This document shows, one piece after another, positions 27,869-41,309 of a stretch of DNA of 64,000 nt. The stretch is taken from NCBI GenBank assembly GCA_963691815.1, contig OY829654.1, forward strand, positions 9,820,298 through 9,884,297. Direction: 5' to 3'. The number at the start of each line of letters is the position of its first letter. Position 1 is the stretch's first letter. The notes beneath the pieces are model-generated. The model ran no database searches and was not told the DNA's origin. It saw only the letters and a program-made list of their open reading frames with translations. A program made the position numbers and the translations under genes. The stretch is from Echiichthys vipera (Eukaryota > Chordata > Actinopteri > Perciformes > Trachinidae).

Positions 27869-27943
27869 AAGATAAATACATTATTGTGTATGTTTTGCAT
27901 AAAAGTAGGTTATGCAAAATATACACAATAATGTATTTACCTT
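27869..27943. repeat. Long near-perfect hairpin, 29-bp stem with 9-nt loop
   Basis: Arm 27873-27901 is the reverse complement of arm 27911-27939 at 28 of 29 positions. The one exception would be a G.U pair if the plus strand is transcribed. Allowing further mismatches the stem extends to about 33 bp. The loop (27902-27910) is AAAGTAGGT. The arms are AT-rich (TACATTATTGTGTAT core). It may be a palindromic MITE or solo inverted repeat, or a small-RNA precursor; the near-absence of bulges is less typical of a microRNA. Confidence 0.85.
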
Positions 27944-27958
27944 TATCTATTTTTTTAT

Positions 27959-27988
27959 CTACCATACCGACCTTATCTACTATGGTAG
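27959..27988. repeat. 8-bp inverted repeat next to the long hairpin
   Basis: CTACCATA (27959-27966) is matched by TATGGTAG (27981-27988) across a 14-nt spacer, just 16 bp beyond the long hairpin. It may belong to the same element. Confidence 0.5.
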
Positions 27989-30900
27989 GTATATGGCACA
28001 TTTTGTGGCCTGCTCTGGGACTGGCTTTACGTATAATATTAATGTCTTTAAAACATTGTAGCTACATGTTTCCATCACTGTGACACTGCTTGTCATTTTA
28101 GTACTCATTGGTTATCAGCCTGGATTGTATATCTCACTAAAAGCACCTACGATTGTTCACTGTTGGCCAGCATGTCATGGAGAAAGTGCTGAGAGAACAT
28201 ATCTATCTTTTACCAGAATGCACTGAGAGTATTGAAGAGATGGCATTAGGACATAATGAGTAAAACATGTCTCTTTTACACCGGGCCAAGAAGCTGATGG
28301 GATTTTCATGCTAGACTGAATCTCAGATGCATTCGGCAGACAGCAACCTTTCAGGACATATTTGTTTGTTGCTGATGTAGTAGTTAACAGCTGTTGCTGG
28401 ATGTTGAAATACAGTAAAAGCCATGAATTTGGACAGTGTTTTAAATGTTAGTTTATTTTCTAGTGCCAGGAGACGTGTTAGAAAGATAAACGCTTGATTG
28501 AATTTTGGCCGAAGACAAGAAAATGTCCCATGACTTTCCGTTTAAGGAAACAATTTGTCATCTTTGTCTAATCCGGTTCAAAGTCAAACAGGTTAAATGT
28601 GATTTGTATGTTTATGAGTTAAAATGTCACAACTGAGATTCTAATGATTATGACCAACATTTTTATTTATATCTGTATAACACACATAATACACTCATTA
28701 ATTAATACATTTCAGTTCAAAGGAAGAGGTAGTTTCTAGAAACAAAAAAAAGGCTTTTCACACTACTTGAATAATAAGCAATTTAAAATAGTTTGAGAGA
28801 AGATTGTTCTGTGTCCCTTACAAGACCTCCTTACTTAAGTCCTTGGATTTGGCTAATAAAGCTCAAAATGCCCTTTGACCATTAAGTGAACTGATCTTAT
28901 TTTCAGAGAAAGACAGTGGTGATTCATACAGTATGCAGGCTCAATGCACTGGAGGCTAAAAAGGAAGAAAAAAATTTAGGAGGAGAAAAGACAAAAGCTG
29001 AAGGAGAGGATAGAGAGGGCAAAAAAGGGAGAGTTAGCAAAGTAGAAACAGAGGAGCGGTATAGATGAAAAGCAGGATGTGGAGGTGGTGGTGTGCCAAA
29101 GTTATCCACCGATCCATACCGAAACAGATGCATTTGATCACAGCAAATCTCCGGCTTAGAGCATAAATACATAATAAACAAAAATTAATGGAGGCAAGCG
29201 CCATGCATGTGTTTCATCGGTCTGTGAGCTACCACTACAGTGAGTGGAGCAGGGCAGAGGCATCCATATGGATGCTGCTACTTGTTAACATATCTCCTTC
29301 ACCACTTCTAGCAAAGCGTTACAGAGATGGAATACATATCAACCACATTTGATGACAACAATACCAGTCTATGTGGGAGGGATTTTAAAAAAAACTAAAT
29401 ATGATACAGCAAAAAATGTCCTGCCAAGCACGATGTTCATGCCAAATTGGATCAATATCTCTGGCAACTGTTACTATGTAGTGCAAAGCACTTATTGTAA
29501 TGTGCTGTTAGGCTATATAAGGTAAGTACTCAATACCTCGTAATGAAACCGTGATATACAGGGAAATACTTCAACATACTGTACAACACAATCACTAATT
29601 TGACAATATAGCAGATGTCAAAGGCCTCGTCTTATCCAGTAACAACTGCTCACGACTAATTCTGAAAATGTTCTTAGCAGAGTTGTGGGGAAAAAAAGAG
29701 CAGGATTCAGAGCTTACATCTGAATTCCATGACTTACAATTAGAAGAACCATTTTTCCCACTAGTGCAGCAGAAAACACGAAGAAGTCAAGGATGATGAA
29801 TTAGTCTAATGATTCCACAGTAATATCGCTCAGAGACAGAGCTGGAGGAAATTGCTGTTCCCAAGCGAAAGGCCTAAAATTACCCCTTAAGATACGACTG
29901 AACTTTTGCCATTGCACTCGCTGTTGCCATCATTACTCAGTTAACCCTCTTGTTTGTGTTTGTATCAATTGGATTGTCGCAACCTCCGATGGCCATCGCG
30001 GCGTCGCTCTCTCATTCCCGCTTTCACCTTCTCTCTCTTTAGCCCTCTCCTGTCTGTGCGATCTCGTGCTATAACAAGCACACAAAGCCCAGTGGGATGC
30101 TAATGCTGGCTGCCACCTCCCCACTATCTCCCTCTCTTTTCCCACTGTCTCCTTGTCACATATGACTGCCCAATCTGAGTCAAGTCTGGGGTATGATAGA
30201 GGAGGTATGCATTGTATAGGCAGTCTCAGATGGTTGGCCTCTGCAGTGGAAGACAAAGGGCATAGGCAAACATGATAGAAAACACGATATACACACACAA
30301 TGCCATGAGGCCTCAGGGGTGAAGGGCACAGGAGTCAACCCAGCAATTCAGTCCTGATGATCGCTAATTAGTGCACAGCTCTGACCTTGACAAGCAATCT
30401 TTCTCCTCCGTCAAAAAGCAGTTGTTGCCTCAATGCAAAACGGACTGAAAGAAAAGGCTCAGCTGAATGAGATCTATTGATGGCAGTGTAAGCAGTGAAG
30501 AGGCAAGGAGACAGGAATAAAAACATTGCCACGATGCTTGACGTACTCCCTCAGCAACTTGCTGTGACTTTGGCTTGTTGCTACCTCATTTGAATGCATT
30601 ACACAATCTAGGAATACAAAAACACAAACCTCAATAAATAAGGCCTGTGTGTTTCAGGCTGTGCCAGTCTGCGCTGATCCGGGCCTTTCAGCCCACTCTG
30701 CATGATTAACAGAGGTAGCAACATTTTCTTTGAATAAATTAGAAACTCCACTGGCTATCCACTTTTAAGGGTGAGGGAGAGGGAGATACACAACCGATAC
30801 CTCTTTGTTTGCAGAATCTCCAAAGGCTCCAGTAATTGAATTTTCACAAAAATACCATGTTTATGCAACAACAAAAGAAATTAGATAAAGCACAGGGACG

Positions 30901-32895
30901 CTGCATAAATGAAATATGTCTGTCACAAAAATAACTCTATGCAAAGCCCTTCAAAGTTAATATATTAGAAACTGTCTTTTACCCTCCCAATGCACAGTCA
31001 GCAAAATCACCAAAAAAACAAAAAACTGTCTAGGCACCATAATGCAGCCTGTCTCTTACTTTTAATTCTAATCAGAAAAGGTCTAATGTTTAAGAAAAAT
31101 TGCTTCTGTCAAGGCTAGCCAAGGTAGTCGATGCTATCGGTGTTACACGGTGGTCGGCCATCTGTAAACTGTAAACTTATAAGGTAACAGGATCTGGAGG
31201 AAACATTTTTCGAGAGTGGCCACACTCAGTTCCAGGAGACCACTACTTCCGTGAATTCTTAACCAGAATTCAAATTAACCGCAGATGTTGATAAATATCC
31301 TTTCTTATAAAATGTCCAGTGTAAATGTAACACCAATGTTGACTCAAGTTTATTAGGGGGTTAGACAATTTCCCTTGCCCTTTATCATGTCTGCTGAAAT
31401 CTATTTTTGCTCTCATTACTATCAATATTACCAATACCATTATATCTCACTAACCAGGACAGGGAGTTTTAAACAGAGCTGAAGAAAGGTGGGAGGACAA
31501 CTGACTAAACTGATCGGAAAAAAAGAATTTAAACTGTGTTAGATTGGGGTGTGGTTAACAATATATATCACCATAATGCTACACCGTAAAGGGAGACATG
31601 TTATTCTTGATGAAATGTGTCGCTTTTTTATTTACAAAGCCAAACAGTAAAAAGATACAGATCAACTCCTGCCAGAAGTCTTGTCTTCAATGTGGCATCT
31701 GGTGGTCTACTCGTGATAGACAGATTTTTTTTTTAAAGTATCCAAATTGATTCAGTCACCCAAATGATAGTCTTATTTTCTCTTCTTCTGCTAGTAGCGG
31801 CTGATATACGTAGCCTTGAGTCACTAGTCTCAAGCAGAGATTATATTATATATTATATTATTGTAATAACAATCATTTATTTAAAGTCTAATGGGAACAA
31901 AAAAGAGCCACTATAAGGCAGAAGGGTACTTTACAACAACAGCTTGCACCTGAATGCACCATGAAGTCGCCGGCGCCCACACACTGTTGATCAAAATAAA
32001 AAGGACATTTTGATCAATTTTTGATTCAAAATCAAAATCATGACACCCCTAATAAACACAGAGCCCCTGGTGTTACAGTGGACTATAATTCATCTGTGTG
32101 CTTTTTTTCCTAGATGTATTCTTGCACTTATGACTTTTTCATAAGGAGTTTCATGTATAATGGAATTCGGAGGGAGTGGTGAAGAATGTAAATTAAGTGA
32201 GTCCAGCTTGTTAGAAGGCCAGTTTGACTGTTTACATGCTCGATTTGCACTGGGTCGACCCTAGTTAACAATTCATGGTGGAAGTTCCTCCTTCAGCCAG
32301 AACTTTGCAAAAAATGCATCCTTCTCGGTGCACTCACTCAACCCCCTTTTAGGTTGTCTGTTCCTGTTCCTGTCCTCTTCATCTTCTCTTCCTCTTCCCC
32401 CTGAATGCCTCCTATTAGCAGACCTGCAGGTCAAGGTCCCTTTGCCACAGATGTGGAACACTGGGTTTTCAGGCCAAAGCTTTCCCCTAAGCATGACAAC
32501 AAGCCAAGCGGCCCAGCGAGACTTTAAAGAACAACCGGCATTTATAAGGAGATGAATGTCTATGCAATCTGAATATCTCTATATTTAAAAGCATCAGCAG
32601 AAAGTATAAAACAGATGTGTGTAAATTAAGCACATTACTTTGTGAGCTTCTCAAGCACAAAACTCAATGAGCTTAAGTGCTGCATGATAAATAGCTTTAC
32701 AAAAAGAGTTAAAATATATTATAGACAGAGATAACCAAAGTACTTGGTAGTTAATGGGTCTCTATGTGGAGTACAAGTGTGTTGTGTGAGTAGGCAGGCA
32801 TAAGGGAACTGAGCCATGTCTGTGTGCTCAGCAGAGTACATCAGGGCTGAAAGGGGACATCAAAGAATGACGACAAAGGATTATGATAAGCATGA
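27989..32895. other. Unique non-coding DNA with a purine-rich tract and a MITE-end fragment
   Basis: No gene is recognised. About 28955-29060 is purine-biased on the plus strand. The segments 30310-30600 and 30640-30760 are non-repetitive conserved-element candidates (GATCGCTAATTAGTGC, CTGCATGATTAACAGAGG). About 31985-32053 has nested inverted AT-rich words (TGATCAAAAT at 31988-31997 pairing with ATTTTGATCA at 32007-32016) and ends ATCATGACACCCCTAAT, resembling one terminus of a DNA transposon whose other end I cannot find. Confidence 0.45.
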
Positions 32896-32901
32896 GGTGT
32901 G

Positions 32902-32939
<38 letters not shown>

Positions 32940-32944
32940 TGTGT
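32896..32944. repeat. (GT)n microsatellite, imperfect
   Basis: About 24 GT units with single interruptions by GC and AT (GTGTGCGTG, GTGTATGTG). Confidence 0.96.
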
Positions 32945-33075
32945 AGGTGTTAGGGTCACTTTCCAGTCACAGGGTTAATGACTACTGGGATGAGTGAGGC
33001 CTTCTCACTCTCCTGCTGGCCATCCATAGTGTGGCATTTCCCTGTCAGCAGAGCGGATTCTGGATGGGGGATGAT

Positions 33076-33095
33076 GGGTGGGGTGGGGTGGGGGG
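33076..33095 (+). repeat. G-quadruplex motif with single-base loops
   Basis: The runs are G3, G4, G4 and G6, each separated by one T (33076-33078, 33080-33083, 33085-33088, 33090-33095), with a further G5 run upstream at 33066-33070. G-runs with 1-nt loops are the most stable parallel quadruplex class known. Confidence 0.8.
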
Positions 33096-33816
33096 TTCAG
33101 TCCAACGGATAATGGGTATGAACACAGGAATAAAATTTATCATGCATATTAAACCACAAAGCCGGCCTCAGAATATACAGAGTGCATAAAAGGATGCACA
33201 GAACGTGGTGGGAAAACAAAAAGAGAGGAAGAAACCATAAAGAGAGGAAAGCCCGGGCCTGAGCCAGCCCTCCCTCAGCTGAGAGATAAAGATGACTGAT
33301 ATCTGCTCCACTTCCAGCCCAATCTCTTTAATGCTAAAAGGAGCCAAGGATAGGAGCTAAGAGAAAAGGAGAGGGAATTGGACATATGGTACAGCAACTC
33401 TTTCTCTCCCAAGTGCATCTCAGTTGAAATGCAGACATTGCACTCTTTCCATCATTTTACCCTGCCTCACCTCCCTCTCTCCGCCTATATCTCTGACTAA
33501 CACACATGTTTGTGGTGGCAGACAAACACCAACATCAGGTCCCTGGGCAGATGTGCTTCCTACTGTTCCGCACAGAAAACGGATTGTTCAAATGCTGAAT
33601 AATTACCATGATAATCATCTCCGTCCCACAAGGGTCTGAAAATGCATACCTGACATCTGACATTTGGTACCCATGGCTCCTCTCTCAATCTGCATAATCG
33701 CATCCCTGCCTAATTTCCATGCATATGTTTGGGGAAAAATACAGAGGTTGAATATTTTGGATTGTGATGTGTGCGTGGTAGGAAAAAGATACCACAACAC
33801 ACATTACATGCAAATT
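33096..33816. other. Unique non-coding DNA
   Basis: Nothing coding is recognised. A purine-rich stretch occupies about 33205-33250, and GTGCATCTCAG-type unique sequence follows. No repeat ends are seen before the MITE at 33817. Confidence 0.5.
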
Positions 33817-34138
33817 AGAGGCAAAACGATCAGTCGATTAACAGATAAGTCGATAGAACAATAATCAGCAGCTTTTGATAATGAATTAATTGTTTCAGTC
33901 ATTTTCTCTTGAAACAAATTTAGTGAAACAATGTCAAACATTCTCAGGTTCCAGCTTCTTAACTGAGACGCCTTGATATATTTTTTTCTTTTTTCAATGA
34001 ATTCTATGAATATCTTTGGGTTTTAAACTGAACATATGAACAAAACAAGAAAGCATCACCTTGGACGCTTAATGATTTCACAGATTAAACGATAAATGGA
34101 ACGATGATCATCAGATGAATCGATATTTAATTGTACCT
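33817..34138 (-). mobile_element. hAT-like MITE, copy 2, reverse orientation
   Basis: The left edge (AGAGGCAAAACGATCAGTCGATTA) is the reverse complement of the right edge of copy 1 at 3898-4246. Central words such as CAAACATTCTCAGGTTCCAGC and GAATATCTTTGGGTTTTAAAC match the same percomorph family. The right end is decayed (GATATTTAATTGTACC). About 320 bp, non-coding. Confidence 0.7.
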
Positions 34139-34714
34139 TAAAGCAGTATCCTACATTGGCAGACTGTATTGTACACCAATGGTATCAAATATTGTGTTAA
34201 GACCTTCAAGGATTTGTGCAATACTCTACTTGTCACCTTTAATGTACAAAGCCAGTAAGTATTACCCATGAAGGGGCTTTTAGAATGTCAGCAATTGCTT
34301 CCCAGCAGCAGCTGTTCATAGGCTGGGCCGGGATTGTGCAGGAAAACGATTATTTTCATTTTCCTTCACATACTAAAATCAGGTGCAGCAACAGGCAACA
34401 ATATAGCATCTCCTTTAGATGGGACTTTCTGATATAAGGACAAACATTTTCAAAACTATGGATCATTTTCAGGCTATAATTAAGTTGAACAAATGAATTT
34501 ACAATTACAGTGCAGTCCATAAGCACTGTACATAAAGGTTTTTCATAGTTTTGGTGCCGTAATTGAACACATTTGAAACGAAACAATGACAATGATGTTA
34601 AAGTGCTGTTTGAGATTATTCACATCAATATTGGCTTAACAATGGGGGACTGATCCTTGTAATAAAGTTGCCTTTGTATTGATAGGTAGTCTATGCTCCG
34701 GATGATTGAACATG
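34139..34714. other. AT-rich non-coding spacer
   Basis: No gene or recognisable repeat. Short open frames on the minus strand have no family signature. Confidence 0.5.
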
Positions 34715-35003
34715 ACTTAGGAACTGCACTGAACTATTTTCTTTTTTATATTTGTATTGTTCTTTATTCTACCAGGATTTTTTTTTTTTATGTTTCTTGC
34801 ATTTTATACATGTTATACACATTTAATACACGTTTTACACATTTTATATGTCTCTTTAAAAAATATGTAGCTTGTTTTTACTTTCTATCTCTATTATCTA
34901 GTGACTGTTTTTAATTGTTTTCAAATGTCCTTTAAATGTGTTATGTAAAGTGCTTTGAATTTCCTTATGGGGAAATGTGCTAAATAAATAAAACTGTCTT
35001 ACC
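34715..35003 (+). mobile_element. LINE (or LINE-tailed SINE) 3' end
   Basis: The segment ends with TATGTAAAGTGCTTTGAATT, then AATGTGCTAAATAAATAAAACTG, the AAAGTGCTTTG ... AAATAAA pattern found at the 3' ends of L2-like and related fish retroelements. The upstream part (34740-34880) is T-rich with TTACACATTTTATA-like repeats. No reverse-transcriptase or endonuclease reading frame is present, so this is a strongly 5'-truncated copy. The 5' boundary is approximate. Confidence 0.55.
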
Positions 35004-38000
35004 AAGAAAAAAAGATATAACATATATTACATTAACCATTAAGTGTTGCACTACATTTTCTGCTTTGGATTAGAATTTGATTATACTTTTGCATTTAAGT
35101 AAATGATATTACTTCATATAACTGCTATTTTTTAGAACTGTGATTGCACTGGGTACCGTAATGATAATGATGATAATGGCAAAGTGACAATTAAGAACCC
35201 ACACTTCCGCCTGTATAGATCCGGATGGAGTTGAAAATATGTATGTAATATGCCCTGTATATATTTTTGTGGGTTCTGTCTTGATGTCCTAATGCTTGTC
35301 CTTTCTCATCTCTTGTGGCTTTTCTGTGATGCTATAAATTGAGTTGCTGTGATGCCAAACAAATTTCAGACTTTATGCAGTTTTGGTTTTTTTTTTATGT
35401 AGACTGTCAAGTCAAACAGGTCCACCAATCTAGTGCGGTGGTTTTTATCAACATCGTGATGAAAGAAAAAAAGGACATGTCAGTAGCAATACCCTGTGTC
35501 TTGGGTATCGTGTTTGTGCATCAAGAGCAGTTTCAATTGAATGTTCAAGTAGGCAGTGAAATATAATGTCTAATAAAAACACATACAAAACGATTTACAC
35601 AAGGATCTAATATCAATGTTTATCTCTGGGTTTCATAGTTTGAACATCTTTGCTGCCCTGAAACAGCTTGCATGGGATCTGCGACACAGAGACAGCACGG
35701 CATCAATTACCTCAGTAGTGTGTATGCGACTGCAATGCACACTGAGCTTTTTTTTTTTCCTTTTCACACATTTAAGACATTTATAAGACATAAGGTGATA
35801 ACAAGTTGGAAGTGGTGAGAAGTGATTAGGGGAGCAATTGACAGATATGAGAGATTCAGCTAGTCCCCGTTTAGCACTTAAACAGTATGTTTCCGTTTGA
35901 AGGTAGAGCAAACGGGGGCTCCCCCCCTCCACTATCCTCACAAACAATACATGGCCCACTCACATATTCACAGCTCTGCAGAGCAGCTTGGCTTCAGCAT
36001 GAGCTCCAATCCCTCTCACTCTGAATCAAGCTGTGATGGGACAGCAGTCCAGCCTCTCATATTTCCTCAAAAGCACAGTCACTGATACAAAGCTTGACTG
36101 GCAGCCAGATCCATCTCTGTAGCTTTTTGTTGCCTCCACCTGAGAGAAAAGCCCTTAAACTGTGATGGCCACTCATTCCCCTGAAAGCCTATTGTGGGTT
36201 TTATGACAGAGTGGCTCAAGCGAAGTGTCACCCAACAGAGGATCATCTGATGTGGTCTCGGTGCCTGTGTTTCATGTGTTACACACTGCAGACCCAACAA
36301 TGCAGGCCCTCCCCATGCCTCTCCCTCCCTTTGTTTCTCATTATTGAGCTAAATGGAATTAAGAGCTTTTCTATTGGGATCCTTTTTTTTTGCACCCACC
36401 CTTTTGAACAACCTGAGGGGGATTTTAACATGCTATTACCCTTTGACACAGTGCTGGTATTGGAAGTAGCAGAGTTGTGAGGTATTTAGCCAGGGCTTCA
36501 GACAGTGAAATGGAAGGAAGGAAAAGACCTGCTCTCTCCTGCGAGAAAAGATGGAGAGGGCGCCTGGGGGCAGCAGGGGTGGAGGGCTCCAGCCTGGGCC
36601 CTGTCCACTGCAACCTGCCAGACACAGCCTGAATCCCATTTATTCCCGGTGACCTTAAATAAAATGCTGGCTACCCCTGTGGGCCCCATGTGAGGCCAAA
36701 ACCAAATGGGCTGTGTTCTCCACTCTTTCTACCCCACTGCTAGAGAAAATGAGCTTTATCTGTGGGGGAACTCGGGGCCATGTGACTAAATGCCCCCTTC
36801 CCTGCGTGAGTTTCCCCACAAACTCCATTCTGCAGTTAATCTGAAAAGCTGTCTCCTTTTAATTACTGGCTTTTGGTATTGGAGTGCTCCAATGTGAAAG
36901 CATTTTGATTAATTTCGCAAAATTTCAGCTTATATATATCACTAGGACAGCTGGACAGTTTGCAATTTGAAACATATCGAAATTTCCAACCATGAAAATG
37001 TACACAGACACATGCTCCCCAAGGGGACACAGGGCCTGGCTGACAAATGTGTAAGTTCATTACCGCAAAAGAACCGATAAATAAATATGTAATCCTAGTT
37101 GATTAAGTTAGGTTGTCAAAGCACAGGGTGGTGACAAGTATTAAAGAGGTTTGAAGTTGTTAGAAGAAGCTCAGTACGTGTCTTTCTATGTCTGTCAAGG
37201 ACTCACAGCGAATAATACAATGTATCACAGATTCATCTCAAGTGCTTTAATATTTGAAACCAGTTAAATCTGGTATCTGTAATGTTTTAGTTAATAAATC
37301 ATTCATTTCAAAATGGAGTGAGTGGCTGGAAGCGTTGATTTCATACCACATTTGTATTTTCATGCATCGAAATTCAGCATAATAATTCAGCTGTATCACA
37401 CCTTGCTAGCTGCCACATTTGCCATGCTTTGCATTGGTTGATTCATATAAACAGCAGGCGTCCAGGGCCTTCCACAACGGCTCCACCAAATTGCTTTGGA
37501 CAGTGTGCTGCTGCCAAAAACATGTAGAAATGTACGCATTTCAACTTTAATTTATTCATCTTATTTATTAGTGGCTTTGTTTATTTGTCAATTTATTTCC
37601 CATTCCATTCCAAGCTAAGAAAGTTGCTTATCCATCAAGTGCAGCTCTTTGTCACATGAACCCACGCAGGTTACCGCTGGTTTTCAAGTGTCCGCTAAAC
37701 GTCCACGCAGTGCCAAAGTCTGCATGAGCGACTCTAATTAAAGCGGAGTTAATCACAAATAGCTGGATAGGGCCACAATTGAGGCATATGTTAAGAATGA
37801 ATTACTAATTAGAGCGGCAAGCAGTGAGACAAGTCCCAGACTGCTTGAGAAGTCTCGGCACGTTACTAATATATGAAAAGGTATAAACAAACAGCAATCT
37901 GGTTGTTTAGCTCCTCCATCCCACTTACAAGGATCCAATTATGGCAGATCCCTGGAGCCGCCAATACAATCAGGCAAGAGTGAGCCGGCGTTATGATTAA

Positions 38001-41000
38001 CTGTGAAGGCCACATACTCTCTATGGCTGCTCCAGCCAGCAAGCAGGCCTCCTTTGACAGGGGCGGTTATGTGGCTCAGTGAGCCCCAGGGCTCCACTCC
38101 CAGAACAGGCCATTGGAGAGCCCAACACATCAGAACACAACAACAAAACACAGCCCAAGCCTCAGATACTGCATTCAGACTGTGCTGTAATATGTACAAG
38201 CTAATTCAATGGATGACTTGCTTTTATAGGGCGCCCCACAGGGTGCGGTATAACACACGGTTAACACTGTAAATTCCTTGAACAATGCTCATGGCACTGA
38301 AGTGTTGGTGGAACGCACCTGTTCCTCTCTCAGCACCTTATGACTTCAGAACCAGAGTGGGGCCCTCACAATTAACGATTGAGCATTTTTTTTCGTTCTT
38401 TCACACGAGGACCAAAAGAATGCAGCTGAAGTTCTGATCAGCTCAAAATCTGAATATTACAGAAGCAGCTACTCATCCTTTACTACGTTTTGTCCGATCA
38501 GCTGCTAGGTTTTCAGACTTGAGCCTCCATCTGTGAACACCAAAAGCACAGGTATCTTTAAAGCAGAATAGCTGTTGAAAAGGAAAATTCTATATCAAAT
38601 CATTTCCAGTGCAGCCAGCATCCATATATCCAACTGTGCTTTTCACCACATTTTCAGCAGGAATATCAGTGTGCAGCCGAGAGGTAAGCCGGGCGATAGA
38701 TGAAATGGGCTTTTTTGCCATTTATCATTCAGTGCTGGAGGTCGTGTACAGTTAGCCATTTGGATCCTGGAGAACTGTAGAACATTCTCCCTGATACCAG
38801 ACTGTAAGGAGCAGTGGAGCCAGAGACGAAAGCGAGTGTGTCGTGTTCCTGTGCACAGGACAGCTTTGCCACGGAGGTAATGAATTAGAATTAGAATAAC
38901 AAGAATAATCAGTTTTAATTGTTTCTTTGTAACAGTAACAGCTGTAAATGCAGCTTGTGGAATGTGATGATCATATATTTTTTAGGTACATTTTACGATA
39001 CTTAAATGCTGCTATTTTCTTATTCTCCTCACAGGCAGTATGTGGTACACTTTTGTAAACTCAAAGTAAAGAGGGGATCACTCAGATCAGCACCAGCCAT
39101 CCAGCACTAACAAGAAAGACACCTACAGACACGCCACTGGAGGTGAACAGCATGATACAGTCAGTCCTGCACACACAGAGATGCACACACACACTTACAG
39201 TACAGGGCACTGCAGGTAGGAAGCAGCATGATCCAGCCTTAACTTGAACCTGTTTGGTGCTGCCACAGATACTGACAACGACACACAGTTCACCTTTGAT
39301 GCCTTTGTTTTCTTTACTCTGAGCCGAGAGGGCCTGGTGTTTAAAAAGGCCTTCGACTTCACTTCAATTAAAGACTCTGACTGATACCAGTCCTTCTTCA
39401 GCAGGAAGCAACTCAACCTTCAGCTCAGTCCAACTTGTCACTCCTCAATCCAACGAGGATCTTCCTTCTGCCCTGATTCTCATTTGTTCTCAGTTATAAT
39501 GTGACTTATATAAATGTGTGTGCATTTGTGTGTTTTGAAGTACACTCTGTGAGTACAGCAGCAGCGGCCAGCCAAGTGTTCGCTCCCCTCCCTGATGATT
39601 AATATGTGGGCTTATGGTGAAGCTGCAGGGACAAGGAGGAGGTCGAGACTGGAGATTTGTCTGTGGTTTAATTAGTGCATTCCTGGCAAATTCTCCATCC
39701 ATAATTACGGCCGGGGTTCTTTCTGACCTTTCCGGTATTTTCTGCATGTTTGGCTTTTATCTGATCATGTTTTATTCAGGATCTTTGTTGTGTACATTCT
39801 GTTGAGCCTGTCTCTGCTGCAGCACACACAAAAAAACACTTTACAGGATGGCCAAACGGCACTTCTATCCTTTATGATTTCCCTTTGATTCTCTTTCTCT
39901 CCACACTCTATGAAATTACAATGTTGCACCATGAAGCGATGGGGCCAATGGGGCACTGGCTGAGAAGCTTGTCCAGAAGGCAGACATACATATTTATAAA
40001 CATGTCATTGTGTTTGCTTTCATAAAATTCTATTTTGCACGGATGAGGAGAAAAAAAAAATTCTAACAGCATGTGAATAGCTTGCCGATGTCCCCATCAG
40101 CAACCCAATGGATAGAATAGAAACTGTATTTTTCCTCCGAGGAGTTCTCTTTGACATCAGAGAGGCAGAGTGAGTAAAATGTATATTTCAGCTGGAAAAG
40201 GAGAGAAAAAATGACAGGGAGAAATCAAGCTGTTGAGTTAAGAGCTTGCACATAACCCTAATAACAAGCATAATACTAGTTTACTAGGAGATTAATTATA
40301 CCAAACTATGTTGGAAACTTTTCCAAATAAGTTGCATGTCTTCATTCTCAGTTATCAAAATGTAGAGCCAAAAAGAGAAGAAGAAAGGACACAAGATGTA
40401 AATGTGGTACACAAGTCTGTCATGCTCTATACTTCATAAGCCGTGTTGCTCAGCAGATATGCACAAACCATAGACATGATAAAGACTCATAAGATGAGTG
40501 TCTATGCATACACATTAGCATACACATGTACACACAAACACAGCACTGCATGTATAAGAGCAGGGGCAGCGTTGGGGGGGTTTGGGCTGCCAGGGCCCCT
40601 GTGGAGAAACGAAGGCTTCCTGTTTGCAAGCCTTTCTTTAGTGAAAATGCTTAAAACGGGCCAAACGAGAGCAGTGCTTATCCAGCAAAATTGCTGCTAG
40701 ATGGAGCAGAAAGAGCACAAATTTTCTATGACACCCCAGTAATGAGGTTTTATATTGACCCAGGCACAGTGAGTGGAGGGGCTCGCTGCTCCTCTTCTCC
40801 TAAACTCAGTCAGCTTGACTCAACCTCTATCTGGTCCACACTACAACAACCAGTATGGGCTCAGACAGGTAGCGGAGCAAAAACACACTCAACTAAATGA
40901 GGGGCACTCATCAAGTATTCATAAACCTCCATTATACTGGTGGTTTTTCCTTAAACTGTGAGAAAATAAATTATTTTCTCTCTTGCACAGAAGGAACATA

Positions 41001-41309
41001 TTTTCTTCCTCATAACGAGCTGTTTCCATATGAAACCGTGTTTGCTTTTTCACCGGGTCTTATCGCAAACTTCAGCACAGACAACAATTCTGGTGGCCTC
41101 ACTTGGTGGAGGTGCACACACACACACTCCCCAATATCATGTCAAGCATTTCAAGTAAGTTGTGCTTTGCCTCTTTGATATAATATTTTCATTAAGTATC
41201 GATTTAAATGCTCATCAAATACACATTTTAATGAGATTAAGGTGGAGTCAGTATTGGGTATTACTGTTATACACCGGTCAAACTGTGTGCACAACCCAAT
41301 TAATTAAAA
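35004..41309. other. Long unique non-coding stretch
   Basis: No gene is recognised. T runs occur at 35388-35396 and 35750-35758. Candidate conserved elements by composition and motif content: 36650-36930 (CTTTTAATTACTGG, TTTGATTAATTTCGC), 37640-37870 (CTCTAATTAAAGC, GAATTACTAATTAGAGC) and 38640-38800. A short open segment at 39268-39384 follows a CAG that could be a splice acceptor and encodes about 38 Phe- and Asp-rich residues to a TGA; it is unsupported as an exon. CA-rich words at 39175-39200 are too short to count as microsatellites. Confidence 0.45.
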
